DNA of 64,000 nucleotides from Turritopsis dohrnii (Eukaryota; Cnidaria; Hydrozoa; Anthoathecata; Oceaniidae): contig BQMF02000140.1 in assembly GCA_027922465.2 (NCBI GenBank), positions 62,001 through 126,000 on the forward strand, written 5' to 3'. The notes under the pieces are model-generated. The model did not search any database and had not been told where the DNA came from. It saw only the letters and a program-made list of their open reading frames with translations. The translations under genes were made by a program, and so were the position numbers. Of the stretch, positions 48,053 through 62,100 are shown piece after piece. Positions within the stretch are counted from its first letter, which is position 1. Each line of letters begins with the position of its first letter.

Positions 48053-50327
48053 TGACGTTCTGCAATCTTTGATAAAAGAAACAATTACCTTGGGACCTTG
48101 TTAATTTTTAAATTTGCGAACTTAAATGAAGACTTGATCTTTGGTATAATAAAAAAACTTACAAAGATTGAGGTGATATATATTTTTGGTACACAGATTT
48201 TAACTAAGATTTTGGCCATTTGAGCATCATTTTCTTGTAAACGTTTTTCTAATAAAAAACGTGTATAAAAAGTAAAAAATCACTTTTTAACAGTAAAAAG
48301 TCATCACAATGAAACAATTCATTGAACTCAAAACCGTTTATACTCAACTTAGGGATATCTTTTAACAACTTAGTTGTTTCTTTTTCTTTTAATTTTGTCT
48401 CTTACTTGTTGTTTTTGTTAACACTTTTTATTTTCAATGAAGAAAATGTATGAATGGTACATTGTGACCCATATACACTTATTAGATTTTTAAACATTGG
48501 CAGTTATTTTTAATCTACAGTTCATTCTTTCTCAAAATTCAGCTATGTGATGTGTGTTAGATGTTAGCTTTTGAACTCTTTGATCATGAGAATGAAGATC
48601 TGCATAAAATTGTGTGAAGTATACTTTTAAGCGAGTTGGAACTTCTTTTGACCTAAATGCAAACTTTTATTTATTCGAAATCTGATTTTCATTCAGTGTA
48701 AATCAAAGATAATCATATTTTGTGTCATTGAAAAAGATGTCCTTAGATAGTATACATAATTGTATAGATAAAACTGTACATGAAAGTATATGAAACTAAC
48801 TTATGTGTAGCCAGGTAAAAATGAGGCATTGATAAGTGAATGCTTTGTATCTTTAATTTTGTTATAAAACGTTTATGGAATTAAGTTTTGTTTCAATGAT
48901 TTGTTCCAACATTCACCTGCTTGATACCTAAGGGAAGAAAATTCGCGGAAATTAAATTCCCCCGAAATTTTTAAAAATTGGCTGTCCGCGAAACTAAATT
49001 CACGAAATTACAAAATTAAATCACATTATTTGTTTGTACTTCTATTCTTGAAACGAAATCGAATATCAATATTTCTTCTTTCACCATAACAAAAAGACTA
49101 CAATGCCACTGAGATAATTCCAGGTACTGTTAGTGTGCGTTGCACAAATGCCGAAAAGTTTTGAAGTCTTTGTGTAACAAGAGAACAGTCACAATACTAA
49201 ACATTCTTCTATCATCGTAAAATATGAAAATTTCACCAAGGCTCATTTGACAAGGCTAAGTGTCTCAGTCTTAGAGATTCATGGACAACAGGCTATTTAT
49301 TGTCTAAACGACAGGCACTTTGCATTCCAAGCACATCGGCTATACGCGATTTGAAAACAAAAACAAAAACAAACTTAAAAAGTATTAGTTTTGTTTTCTC
49401 TAATCCGTACAGGATATTCGTATTCAATGAATCACAAAACAGCAGAAATTAAAAACTTGGGTTAAGAAGTTTATTTACAGACAGAATCATGAAGAAACCA
49501 AGGAAAATTTATCTGAAGTACTGCTGTTCTCATGTCTTCGTTTTCAGTACTATGGGGTGCCATCGGTACAAAAATCTATGTAATTTTGTAACATAAAATA
49601 ATAATTTTTGTTTTTACTGCCTACCTTTCTAATAACTAATAACTTTCTTTTCAATGCGTAACATGTTATTTGATTTCTTACAATATTTTTATGTTATCTA
49701 AAAATTTCTAATTACGTCCCTAAAAGTTTTGCGGACAGCTTTAAAAAACTTTTATGCTGTCTGTAAAATGATTTTTATACTGTCTGATAAAAATTAAGAC
49801 GTGTAAAAAAAAATTTTGTTTACGCTGTGTAAATATTTTAAAATATTCTAAATATATTCTAAATATTCTTAATGTTCTAAATAATTTTTTAAAAAATACA
49901 ATCTGGCTTGGCGAGGGAAGTTGCTTTTGTTTTTTGTTTTTCTAAGTGTAAGAAGAATATATATTAAAATTCAAATAAATTCAAAAGAAGTTTCTTATGT
50001 TGCCTCAGAAAATTAAGCGCACCAGGCAAGCAAGAGAAATGGCGTCTCAAGTTTAATAAACAGCTCAAAATTTATAGATGTTCTTCGAAGAGTTATTGCA
50101 AGTCAAAGAGAAAATAGAAGCTCAGTAACAACAAGTAATCTCTCAACAACAGCAGCGGGTGCTTTTTCTTCTGGAACTTTAAGGGCTGGAAGTAGGGTGA
50201 GTATTGTGGATTTAATCGGTTATTTACGGCAATGACTTTCTTATCAGAGTCAGATGATTAACAAAAATACACATTCTTTTATATAAAACATCCAGTATCA
50301 TTATATACTACTACTATCGTTAATGTG
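48053..50327. other. AT-rich stretch without recognised genes
   Basis: No ORF of note. An imperfect inverted repeat around ATTCGCGGAAATTAAATTCC and GTCCGCGAAACTAAATTCACG at 48940-49010 looks like a MITE end. Long A/T runs elsewhere. Confidence 0.5.
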
Positions 50328-51017
50328 CTACAGCGAGCTACGAACGTCCCCGTACAACTTGTAAAACCTAATTGCAACTTGTTCACCATTTAATGGGGTT
50401 GTTCTGAGTATTTTACAATTTAACGCAGAAATGCCATTTTTCACTGATGCTACTTGCTTTTCCTTGTTCTCTGGTGTTGCATCTCCGAAGATCAAATCCC
50501 CTTTCCGAAAAAAGCGCTTTTCAACCTCTGCACTTAAAGCAAACTTGACAAAGTTTCCGTCTGCGACTCCTCTATATTCGGGCAGAATTATGCCGTGGGC
50601 GAGATACAATAATCGCTGCACATTGAACCGCGTAAACAAATTGTCGTAGTAGTGGTTTAGAAGAGATGCAGCTAACTTGGCTTGATACTCAGATTCTCCA
50701 GGAATAGGACAATATGGAACGGTAAAATAATCTAGATAATCTTTCTGAGTTTTTATCACATTGTTTAATAGACATCCAACAATTCGGTTTTCTGCATCTA
50801 AGCATACTAAAGAAACCTTTCCATTGACATAGTCGTCAACAAAAGCTGAGAGGTCAGAAAACTCCGACTCTCGCTTGAATAATGTCGAGTTTTCTTCAGT
50901 TGATGTTCGCCACAATTTATTGTAGATCGGGAGAAGGCATCTATCTACTATTTCCTCCAAAGCTACTGAATGTTTCTTTTCGAGAACAGCGATTTGGAAC
51001 ATTTTCTTTAAAATCAA
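50328..51017 (-). CDS. GNAT-like N-acetyltransferase (probable host gene)
   Basis: 229 aa in one exon. The fold order suggests a GCN5-related N-acetyltransferase: strand VSLVCLDAENRIVGCLLN, then strand and loop LYLAHGIILPEYRGVADGNFV at the acetyl-CoA site (motif A, here a variant of R-x-x-G-x-G/A), then a helix and a C-terminal IRFYKLYG. This resembles arylalkylamine/dopamine N-acetyltransferase-like proteins of animals. An alternative start is Met6 (51002). The substrate cannot be told. A decayed fragment of a paralogue is at 56695-56860. Confidence 0.6.
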   Translation of the reverse strand: MILKKMFQIAVLEKKHSVALEEIVDRCLLPIYNKLWRTSTEENSTLFKRESEFSDLSAFVDDYVNGKVSLVCLDAENRIVGCLLNNVIKTQKDYLDYFTVPYCPIPGESEYQAKLAASLLNHYYDNLFTRFNVQRLLYLAHGIILPEYRGVADGNFVKFALSAEVEKRFFRKGDLIFGDATPENKEKQVASVKNGISALNCKILRTTPLNGEQVAIRFYKLYGDVRSSL

Positions 51018-51743
51018 ATAACAATTTGTCGATGAATTGAAAAAATTATTGTTGTCAAAACGTTTACTTTAAAAACTCACATTAAACAGATATAATATAA
51101 ATGCAAACAGATAATCTTCTGCTTTTATCGATTTTTCAATTAAAAGCAATTAAAACAAGAAACTGTAACTTAAGCATGACATGCTTGTAATTTTAATTTG
51201 ATAAAAGATGTCGTTGTGACTACTTTTCATTGTCAAAAATGCACTTTTTTTCTAAGGGATTATACACTTCATTATGTATGTATGCTGCTTTCTCTCTCTC
51301 TCCATATACAGTGTGTCCACCAGAAAGTGGGCACCTTGTTTAAAACACAAATAACGTTTCGAATTTTCACCAATACAATGCGGTTCTTATACCGTTGGAA
51401 AGAGGATTTTTTGAGCTTTCCAAAAATATAAGTTGTTATTTATAAAAAATTTTATTTTAAAGAATATTAAGTATTTTTCATTCGACACGGTTGTTAATTT
51501 TGTAATGATCAATAAAACAGACTATTAACGAGCAATTAACCTTTTGTTTCGTTGCAACAACCGCTGTTGGTGGTGTTGTGATAAGTTTGTCACGAAATTT
51601 TTTAAAAAGGCACAAACTTTTTTTTCATTGTGTAAACTTACCTTAAATTTTTTATTATGCTTTAATAATTAGATTTCTGCGAAAGCAAGAAAGCTATTAC
51701 AACCGGCTTTCGTTTTTTTGGATTTCTGCGAAATACCTTACAA
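51018..51743. other. Upstream flank of the GNAT gene, non-coding
   Basis: AT-rich. Near 51308 there is CAGTGTGTCCACCAGAAAG, similar to a Tc1/mariner-type terminus but without a partner. Otherwise nothing recognisable. Confidence 0.4.
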
Positions 51744-53670
51744 CCGGCTCTGTTCTTTTTTTTCTTACTGTCGAAACCTAGCGATTTTTTAATCTCGAAG
51801 TTCATTGGTTCATACAGCCGCCGTCTCAAAATTCATTGGTGCATAAAGCGCCACTATCACGAAAGGGTGCTAATTAACTTTAATAGCGCTAGTTTATTGG
51901 CTTGAATTTCCGCCATGTGATCATCCGCGTATTTTTCGACTTCATATTTGCACGCCGTTCGCATAATGGTAGAAGAAACCGAAGAAACCCACTTAGATTT
52001 CCACGTGTTAATTGATCAATATTGAACAGATTTAAAAGAAGATTTAAGGAAGAAAGGGGAGAAATTTATAATTATCTTACAATGATTCTACTGCGTTCAT
52101 TCTTTTCTAAAAACAAGTTCTCAATGTTTTATAAAAACAGTGTGTGAAAAGAAATGCTTTTATTTTTTGGAAAATGTCTCTAAGATTCTTTTAAGCATTT
52201 CTAAATACAAAATATCGTTTGTTTCATGTGTGGGCTTTTTAAGCTCTGGATACATACAGCTCAGCTCAGTTTCCTCTTCAGCTCCAACAACATACAAGAA
52301 TGTCTTGTCTACCCTCTGCCTGTGCATCATTTTATGTTTGATGTTCTCTAGCTATTTTAGCTTATTTATTTGTATAGTTCTTATCAATGTCTTGAATTAG
52401 GAATGGGGACTTACTATTTACGATAGCAAATTGAAACTGCTTTCAGTTATGTTTGCTAATTTTGGTAAGTTTAGGTCATATCTTTCATAATCCTAATCTT
52501 TGTTTACTTTTTGTGTTTGCGAAGTCTTAGTAATTAGGAAGATTGACCTACATACGTAATCACTGTGATATCTGAAAGCATATAAATTTGATGTTACTTT
52601 GTTCAATAAGTTTATTGGGAGTTAATGTAAGTTTCGTATTGTGTCAGTTATCCTTTCATCATAATGCCCTGGCGTTTATACGTAATTAAAAATTTAATGT
52701 TTTTTAAGTTTCTGAATAAATCTTTATAACCTTTTCATGAAATTTAGTTCAGGCAATGAATGTTTCTAAATTAAAAAGATGGCAATGACATATTGTTACT
52801 CAAATTAAAGCACAAATTTTTGTTTTCAGTTATGTATGTTGATTTTGTATGTATATATAGATGTATTTTGTATCATTAAAATCTGCGCTTTCCTTTTTGT
52901 GCTTGTGAATTAGGAAGATTGTCAAGACATATTGAATTCATAAATTCATAACATTTACATTGACTTACACGCATACTCATTGTCTTATCTGAATTGACCA
53001 CTGAATCCTTAAAATCATTTCGTACCAACAAAATAAAGAACATTATGTCATTCAGATATAATAAAGTTTATTGGTGTTTATTGGTAAAAAGTTTTGCATA
53101 GTGACAATAGGGAGCTTGAGAAATCACAACGGCGACAAAGACGGCAACCTGTTTAAAACAAAGCTTTGGTTTCTATGTGGAATTTGTTAAGAAAGAATGT
53201 CTACCGCTAATGAGGCCATTGGGAAGATAATTACATTATTAACATGTTTGCACGTTCTATGCTCAACGTAAAAAAGCACGTTTTGAAGTCGTGCTGAGAA
53301 CGGAGACGTGATTACAGAGATGAGTCTTTTTCTCTTATGTAGATTTTATAGTAACTTGATAACTTTCCAGTCAATATAAGTTTATCAATGGCATTGATTC
53401 TCTAACAAAAACAAGTTATTCATACTTTTAATTGGTAGTAATTATTTATTTTGTTGTTTTTGTTGACGTTGTAGTCTACGTTGCCGTCGCAGTTACTTAA
53501 ACTCCCTAATTATGTTTTTTCCAGATTTTTGGGGAGTACATGATCAGAAATTTAATAAATATATATTTGCGGAAATTAAACTATTCTTAAATTTCAAGAA
53601 TGTCAGAGTCTTTCTTTTTTCATACTTCAGCTGATTTTGAAATCCTTATGCCTGCAAGGGCATCTTGTTC
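51744..53670. repeat. Large tandem repeat, copy 1 (contains a MITE)
   Basis: About 1.5 kb (without the MITE) directly repeated at 53671-55237. Both start near TTTTTTCTTACTG and share CATTGGTTCATACA, CATAAAGCGCCACTAT, TTTCCGCCAT and a downstream AATAAAG-containing region. The first 250 bases are CCAAT-rich and GC-richer, like a promoter. No long ORF, so possibly a non-coding transcript or a non-autonomous element. Confidence 0.7.
53109..53507. mobile_element. 399-bp MITE with AAT duplication
   Basis: Inverted ends AGGGAGCTTGAGAAATC and ...TTACTTAAACTCCCT, flanked by AAT on both sides. The second copy of the large repeat (near 55077) has the empty site GACAATTATG. A 3-bp duplication fits Academ- or Harbinger-like transposases. 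Confidence 0.85.
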
Positions 53671-55237
53671 TTCTTTTTTTTCTTACTGTCTAAACCTAGC
53701 GATTTTTTTATCTCGGAATTCATTGGTTCATACAACCGCCGTCTCAATGTTCATTGGTGCATAAAGCGCCACTATTACGAAAGGGTGCTAACTAACTTCA
53801 ATAGCGCTAGTTTATTGGTTTGAATTTCCGCCATATGATCGTCCGGGTATTTTTCGACTCAACATTTGCACGCCGTTCGTATAATGGTAGACTATCAGCG
53901 TGACCAAAGAAAACTAAGATTTCCAAAAGTTGATAGATCAATGTGGAATAGATTTCAAAGAAAATTTACACTCCCAAAACCGAAAGTAAATGGTAGAAAT
54001 TTATAATTATCTCACAATGATTCTACTGTGTTCATTCTTTTTTAAAATCAAGTTCTCAATGTTTTATCAAAAAGAGTTTGTGAAGAAAGGAACGAATTCT
54101 TTTATGTTTTAGAAAATGTCTGGGATTCTTTAAGCCTTTCTTAATACAAAAGATCGTTTGTTTCATGTGTGGGCTGTAATGCTTTTTAGGCTCTGGATAC
54201 GCACAGCTCAGCTCAGTTTCCTCTTCAGCTCTAACAGCCAAGGATGTCTGTCTACTCTCTGTGTGCCTGCATCATATCATTTGATGTTTGATGTATGTTT
54301 CTCTAGCTATTTTAGCATATTTAATTGTATAGTTTTTGGCTGTATTATCAATGTCCGTAATTAGGAATGAGAACTTCCATTTACGATAACAAATAGGAAA
54401 CTTATCTTGACTGTCTGTAAGTTTTTTCTGCTTTCAGTTATGTTTGCTAATTTTAGTAAGTTTGGATCATATATTTTCATAATCCAAATCTATGTTTACC
54501 ATCGGGAAGTCTTTTCGTAATTAGGAAGATTGACCGTATATATTGAAAGACCTACGTAATCACTGTGATATCTGTAAGCATCTACATAAATCTACATAAA
54601 CAGTTGATGTAAGATTTAGTCAGTTATGCTTTCCTATAATGCCCTTGGGTGTATGCGTAATTAAAAATTTAATGTTTTTTAAGTTTCTGTATAAATCTTT
54701 ATAACATTTTCATTAAATTTAGTTCAGGTAATGCACGTTTGCAAATTAAAAAGGTGGCAATGACATACTGTTAATAAAACTGAAGCACAAATTTCTGTTT
54801 TCAGTTATGTATGTTAATTTTGTATGTATTTCTGGATACATTTTGCATGATCAAAATCTATCTTTTCCTCTTTTTGCTTGTGATTTAGGAATTCTGTTAG
54901 TAAGATTGACTAGACATATATATTGAATTCATAAATTCATAACATTTAGATTGGATTACTTGCATACTCATTGTATTATCTTTAATATCATTACGTACCA
55001 ACAAAATAAAGAAAATTATGTCATTTAAATGTATTCAAGTTTATTGGTGTTCATTAGTATGAAGTTTTTTATAGTGACAATTATGTTTTTCCGGATTTTT
55101 GGGGAGTACATAGTTAGAAATTTAATAAACATATATTGTGGAAATCTTCTTTAAACTTCAAGAATGTCATAGTCTTTCTTTTTTCACACTTAAGCTGATT
55201 TTGCAGAAATCTTTCTGCCCGTAAGGGCATCTTGTTT
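53671..55237. repeat. Large tandem repeat, copy 2
   Basis: Direct repeat of copy 1 without the MITE, ending in AAGGGCATCTTGTT like copy 1. Many substitutions and small indels show it is not recent. Confidence 0.7.
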
Positions 55238-56694
55238 CATATTCTCAAAGCATTGCCAAAATCTTTATAAGCGAGAAAACAGACATTTTATGAAATTTAA
55301 GAATAAAGTTTCATGACAAAAAGTTATGTAGTTGTTAGTCAGGCTTTTAGACAACAGTTTCTGGGTAGAAATCCACCATCAAAAAGCACGATTAAAAGTT
55401 TATAAATCTTTGTAAAAGAGTTTTAGAAATGAAACTTTTTTGATGTTTCAAGCTTGTAAAAACGTAAAGCTTTCCTTGTATAAACGCAGCCTTATTACAA
55501 TATTTTAGCTTTTTATGATTTCCCATGCTACCCGAGTCGTTAACACCGATTCAAGCAAGCGTTAATTGATCATTATTGATTTAATGTCATGGTTTCATGG
55601 TAAAATCGATTCTTTTCTATAGCCAGTGCATAGTTATTAAAAATGATCTCATCAATTTGGTATGGTCTCGTTAATGTTTACTGTTTTGTTGACTGCAAAC
55701 CAATCGACATTTCGTTACTGCTTTAAAGTATATCAATTTACTGTTTTTAAATGATGTCTGGATCATACTGACACAAACTTTTTCTGATTGAGTTTTCGTA
55801 ACCGTAAGCATGCAATATCATGTTATATATATAATGTATTATCTCTTCAAGATTACATCGTTTCTTTTTTCAAAGACTGCACAACATAATTAAAATCATT
55901 ATTGAAGGCTTTTGGCAGATATTTTGTTGCCAGCCAAGCAATATATGCAACACGTAAGAAGACTATGATGGGAATTCTCTTGTAAAACAATATCTTAATC
56001 CATGATATTTTCATTCAATATCTTGTCTTCCCAATTTATTTGTTTCATATGTCAATGTATACATTTCATAACCATCGATTAGATACAAATCTTAAGATTC
56101 GGCATCGAGTCTTGATACAGAGTAATATCAATAATGTTATGATATTCCTTCTTGTTATTATCATCAACTGTATATAAAATTCTCAAAATTCGACTGTAAA
56201 TAACGTATATTTTGTTATACAAACGATAGTCCTGTTTCTTTACAAGTCATATGCAGTTCTTTGATTATGAAACGATCGAACATTTCCAGATAAAAGTACC
56301 AAGTACGAAACACAAGCACGACCTTCCATGCGCCACCATATTGTATTTACATGCTTTCGGTTCAGCTTTAGCCTGTCAACAAATTACATATCTCAGCGGA
56401 GATATGAAAATCACAGGCTAGAGCATTACCCGTAAGATAGATAGAAACATAGATAAATACGCCGCCGAAATGAATAAGATTATCCATTCCATGGAAATCT
56501 TAATAAGAGCAATTAAAAAAACAAAACCACATTGCAACCTCAAACCCAGGGACTATCAAAATGGCAAAACACCCCGGGTGCGAGGTTTATTACATCGCTG
56601 ACCGACAATTTCAACACATTAGGAATTGTAGAATACTTGCTGTGCATTTCTGACAATTTTACAACCAGTCAAAATGCTTATATGCAACTCCGAA
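55238..56694. other. Non-coding stretch
   Basis: AT-rich, no ORF with recognisable features and no repeat structure noticed. Confidence 0.5.
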
Positions 56695-56860
56695 ATACGA
56701 AAGTTCGTGTACAGCTTATAAAACCTAATTGCAATTCGGACAACATTTAAAGAGGTTGTTCTGGATATTTCACAACTGACTGTTGAAACTCATATTTCAC
56801 TGTGCAAATCCTCTTTCCAGAACAACGCTTCTCAATCTGTAAAGCAGGCGTGACAAATTC
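56695..56860 (-). pseudogene. Decayed fragment of a GNAT-like gene
   Basis: Aligns with the 3' half of the gene at 50328-51017 (for example TAAAACCTAATTGCAA and GAGGTTGTTCTG), with indels. Only a fragment remains. Confidence 0.55.
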
Positions 56861-59130
56861 ATGTCATAGAATAAAGGAGTTTCACGATAAATCAAGCTGA
56901 TAAAAGCAATAAAATCTGAAAAAATGCCTTTATCCATTTTGTGGTTAAAAACAAAAAGGGGTTCAAATATTAAGTAGAAGTTTTACGGTTAATAAACCTT
57001 ATTCAATGCTGTAAATATATTTTAAATCAATTTGGACATGCTCAACTCAAAAAAATTGTAATCAATCACTCAAATTTCAGTAATGTAACATCGCAATTAG
57101 TGTGCAGACCCGTCAGATTTTTATTTGCTGAATAGATTAACTTACTTATCTACTTATACTAATTCGCAATCGTGCATACCACTTTTATTTTAGACAGTGT
57201 TTGTTTTTTTGTTTTTTTAATGGTCAAAATCTTCTTAATCGTGGTCATATAGCGGCAATTCGACCACGCAAGACACATTCACATTCCGCGATTAGTATAT
57301 GCTCCTCCGTTTTGTTATTTTTGGTTTGCGCAGTGGAAATCAGCCGAAAAACGTCTTTGGAGGAGTGCGAGCAATGCAATCTTCTTCGTTCGAAATTTGT
57401 CAACGATCATTTCGTGAGCAAGAAACTTCGCGAAGAAGACGTGTTTCTTTTTGTATACGAATATTTTAATTTAAATTTGATTGTTTTAGGTAGTTTCTGC
57501 GAAAAAACGTATCGTGAAGATTGAACTAACAAGTGTGGAAGCAAATCGACGAAAGAACTGAAAAAAATTTAAGTTTCGGGATCGTTTTCTTTTCGGGTTT
57601 ATCAAGTAGAGTACATTATTGTTTACAGTGCAGAATGTACAAGAATCTTTTACTTATTTACTAACTTTACTTATTATAATACCTTTCCTTTTTTGTTTCT
57701 AGAACTTAAAAACGGATGCCTGCAGAAAGATCTTTACTCAGGTAAAATGTTTTTGTTTTTTATCGTTTTCGTTGAGCTACCACTTCGTAGAGATTTAATT
57801 AAGAAGTGGACATAAATATACGAAAAACTGATTGTTTTCTTCGTTAGCATATCGGTAGAGAAAGACGAAAAAGAAAGAAAAACTTTGCGGGACGAATAAC
57901 TTGGATGTGGAGCATCGTTGTTATTGTTGACAACAGCATGCTTAGCAAAGGTGATGTTACTTATTATTATTCTGTATTATTATATTGTTCTGTTATTTAC
58001 AAAAACAAAAATGGTTCCAGAGTTGTGACCATGAGGCAAGCGTAAGCTGTTGCTGTTGAAAGGCTCTTTGGCTGTAGCTACATCATACATGATCTTTATA
58101 GATTTTATTCATTTAAGCGTATTTTTACTTTTTAAATGTGATTATAGTGTCTTCTTCTGCATGGTTTATTCATTTAGATTTGTTCCTTTTTCACAAGAAA
58201 GAAAGTAAACAAATAAACGTCATTTAGGAAAGTATCTTTATATTATGAGTTTGGGAATATTTGGGTATTTAGTTTGATCATGTTCTTCTTCGTCATCCAG
58301 CTAATAATTATTCACTGTTGTTTCATGTGTAATGTATCTCTGTCTGACTTTCCGACTATTATCAGCATCATAATTTGAATTTGTTTTTGATAATGCTCTC
58401 AGTGGATGTATATACCTGTATTTGTTTATGCGACATTCTAATTCATGTAATTTTTCTTATTTTTTTATTTTTTCATGTTTATGCATTATTTTGTGTTATG
58501 GTAATCGTTTACGTACTATGCCTGGGTAATTAACTTTGGCATTATGATTTTATTTGTGACTTCTGGGTAAATTTTTGTTCTTAGTTATTGTTTTTAGGAT
58601 AAATGCGTACTTGAATTTAATTTTTTTTTTATTTTTTTTGTTGTTGTTTATTTCAATATTCTTATAGCATGATTAGGTTTTCGGTATTACAATTGAAATA
58701 TTATCCTTTTAGGTAATAATAAAAAAAGCATAAAGAAATGAAACTCATGGTTTTAATCATGACGTTGATGGTTTTGGGAAGAACAGACTATATATCATTT
58801 CAAAAATTCATTAATGGTTGCAGTCCAGTAGTAACTTTGGAACAAAAGAAAAAGTTGGAAGGTATCAATTTGTTTTGAATTAACATTTTGTAATGTTTGG
58901 TTTCGTATGTCTGGGTAAACAGTTCTGTGTTATATATTGCCATTTTTTTACATTAAAGTTACTTCTCTTCTGCGTATAAATATATATTCTGAGCCATGTT
59001 GCTATTTGTTTCTGTTTTTAATCTTCTGAATGTAATAACAAATTAATGCCTGTAAAAAACTTTTATACAAATGAAATTCTGTGACAGAACGCATACTGAA
59101 CATGGGTGGCGAGCGACGCCGCCTGGGCGG
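56861..59130. other. Mostly non-coding, with an isolated copy of the right-hand repeat
   Basis: 57155-57300 matches the start of the ~560-bp repeat unit (CGTGCATACCACTTTTATTT, GGTCAAAATCTTCTTAATCG). A 107-aa frame at 57201-57524 overlaps it and is not recognised. The rest is AT-rich. Confidence 0.5.
58738..58878 (+). CDS. Possible short secreted peptide exon
   Basis: A 46-aa frame beginning MKLMVLIMTLMVLGRTDYIS, with a signal-peptide-like hydrophobic start. A donor-like AAG|GTATC lies at 58860, and a degenerate relative with the same AAG|GTATT end is near 61000-61100. Could be a first exon of a small gene or chance. Confidence 0.2.
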   Translation: MKLMVLIMTLMVLGRTDYISFQKFINGCSPVVTLEQKKKLEGINLF

Positions 59131-62100
59131 CTAGTCTTATATATAATAGCGAGTGTGTGTCACACTTTTATTTTGGAGAGTGATAAATTTTGTTGAATTT
59201 TACGGTCATATTTTTCGTTAGGCCATGCGTTTTTTTACAATTATTATATAGTAGCAAGTGCCGTGACGTCAGTTTTTTAATCTATCACGGGGAATCATTG
59301 CATCCCCAATCGAATGCGACGTTTTTGGGGAAATAACTCGAGAACCAATAGGGAAAACTGACGTTTTTTAGGTTCCACGATACGGGTGATGGGGTGACAC
59401 AACATTTGCACCTAAATTATTTTTGGTACTGCGGCTATGCCGTCATCAAAATCTTTGATGGAGGATATCTCTTTAACGGTTGGTCATAGCGAAACGATCC
59501 CATACACTTTTTCATCAGTTTTTCGAGCTCTACAACATGGATACACTTTTAAATCGCTATTCCTTGATTTAATTTTTCCTTACGGGGTTTGCACACCTTG
59601 ATCATATTTTCTGTCACCTTTTTTCAACACGGGATTTGGATATATCCTTTTCGAAGTGAGATGTGGTAAAAATTTTTTACCAATAGGGAAAGCTGACGTT
59701 TTTTAGGGTCCGTGATACGGGTGATGGGGTGACACAAAATTTGGGTCTAAATTATTTTTGGTATTGCGGCTATGACGTCATCAAAATCTTTAACCGACGA
59801 TATCTCTGTAACAGTTGGTCGTAGCGTAACGATCCCATACACTTTTTTTGATCAGTTTTTTCGAGCTCTACAACATAGAGACACTTTTGAGCTGCGATTC
59901 TATGATTTATTTTTTCGTCACGGGGTATGTACACGGGAATGGTAGATTTAACGTATTGTTTTCGAAGTTAAGTTTGGTAAAAAATTTTACCCGGGTTACT
60001 AGTCTTATTATACTAATCCGCGTGTGTGCATACCACTTTTATTCTAGAGAGTGTTGTGTTTTCTTAAAATTTACGGTCAAAATCTTCTTAATCGTGGTCA
60101 TTTTTTCGTTAGACCATTGATAATTGACGATTAGTATAATAGCACGAGGCGTGACGTCAGTTTTTTTTACCTTATCACAGGGGATTCATTGCATTGCATC
60201 CCCAATCGAACGCGACGTTTTTGGGGAAATATCTCGAGAACCAATAGGGATAACTGACGTCTTTTGGGGTCCGCGATACGGGTGAAGGGGTGACGCATCA
60301 TTTGGGCCTAAACTTTATTTGGTACTGCGGATATGACGTCATTGAAATCTTTGATCAGCGATATCTCTCTAACGGTTAGTCGTAGCGAAACAATCCCATA
60401 CATTTTATTGATCACTTTTTCGAGCTCTACAACATGGGTACGGTCTCTCTTCGAGATTTGCTACTTTAATTTTTCGTCACCTATTTTCGTGACAACATTT
60501 TCGAAATTAAAGTCGTAAAAAACTTTTACGCGAGATACTAGTCTATCTATATTCTAATACGCGCTGTGCATCCAGTTTTTAGCTTAGAGAGTGAATGTTT
60601 AGGGTCGTTTTTCACGGTCAAAATCTTCTTAATCGTGGTCATATAGCGGCAGTTAGACCGCGCATGACACATTCACGATTAGTATAAGCGGAAACCCTCA
60701 CAGCGCATTTGATCGTTCAAATGTTTTGATTGCTTGCAAGATCAAGAATCGATAGCGTTGACATTCTTTTGCCAGCAAGTTTTCATTTGCTATTCTGAAA
60801 AAGAGGTAATGAAACATACGAGAGTAAGAAATCTCAAGACAACGAAGTTAGTAATGAAAGTATTGCACGAAGATTTAGTAATGTTTTTAGGGTAAGTACG
60901 CTCTTGAACTTTTTTTGTTTATTTTGTTTTATAATATAAAAGGGTTTCTGCATCGTTACTTCTCCTTTAGGGAAGACAAATAAAAACAATGAAATTTGAA
61001 GAAATGAATTTTAAATCATGACGCTCTGGGTTGGTGAAGAACAATATTCTATATTAATATCCAACCTTAGCTTCGTAAAAAGAAAATCACTCGAAGGTAT
61101 TAATTTGTTTTGACACGTTTACGACTTACGGGTTTGGCTTTTCAAAATAGCAAAATAGCTTCTGTTTACCTTGGATCATGGGTTCCATGAATAGTTACAG
61201 CCATTTTAATCTTTCTGTTGTTTTCATGTGCGCACAATTTATTTCTATATCGTATCGTGAAAGGATTTAATATGCGTATTTTTTATGTGTTTCAGATCTT
61301 CCGAGTAAAAAGATGTTTATGATGTGCAGTGTTGACAATGAACAGATAAAATGCTTTATCTGGAATACCTACAGAGTTTTTAATTAAAAGGGTGAGGAGC
61401 ACTTTTTTCCATTTTGACGTTACATTTTTTAATCGCGGGGAACCATGGCATTGCATATTGAATCGTACAAGGCGCTTTTCGAGAATTGCATTTTTGATGG
61501 TCCGCGCAGGGCTGTGGTGTTTGATCGCCGACATTTCGGTAACGGTTACTGTATTTTTCAAATCAGTTGGATGTACTTTCTCAACATCGTTCTGTGATTA
61601 AAATTTTTGTAGCCATTTTTTGAGACGTCATTTTAAAAATCAAAACACGTAAAATATTTTACACATGATGCAATTTATTTTAGAGAGTGAAAAAAGCGGA
61701 TGCACAGCGCGTATATATTATTTTTGATGGGTTTCAGATCTTCCAAGTAAAACAATATATTTGTTCTACGCTCCAGTGTTGATTGCAAACTTGGAAAAAT
61801 GTTTTATCTAGGTTGTGTCTGTTTAAGTGGATCTTTAAAATCAGGGGAACCATCGCATTGCCTCCTAAATTAGACTCGAAGTTATTTGGAAAACATCTTT
61901 AAAACCTCTAAGAAAATAACTGGTAGTTTTATGGTCCGCGTTATTGACGAAGTGGTGACTACAACATTAACGCACTTTCTGTTTGTCATTTTGTAAATTA
62001 ATTTTTCGACACCATTTTTGAGACGTCATTTTCAAGAATTAAAATCCGCAAAAATTTTTTACACGGGTTACTAGTATATACTAATCCGCGTTGTGCATAC

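Noticed and set aside
57201..57524. 107-aa ORF with hydrophobic segment
   Set aside because: Its start overlaps a copy of the ~560-bp repeat and no family is recognised.
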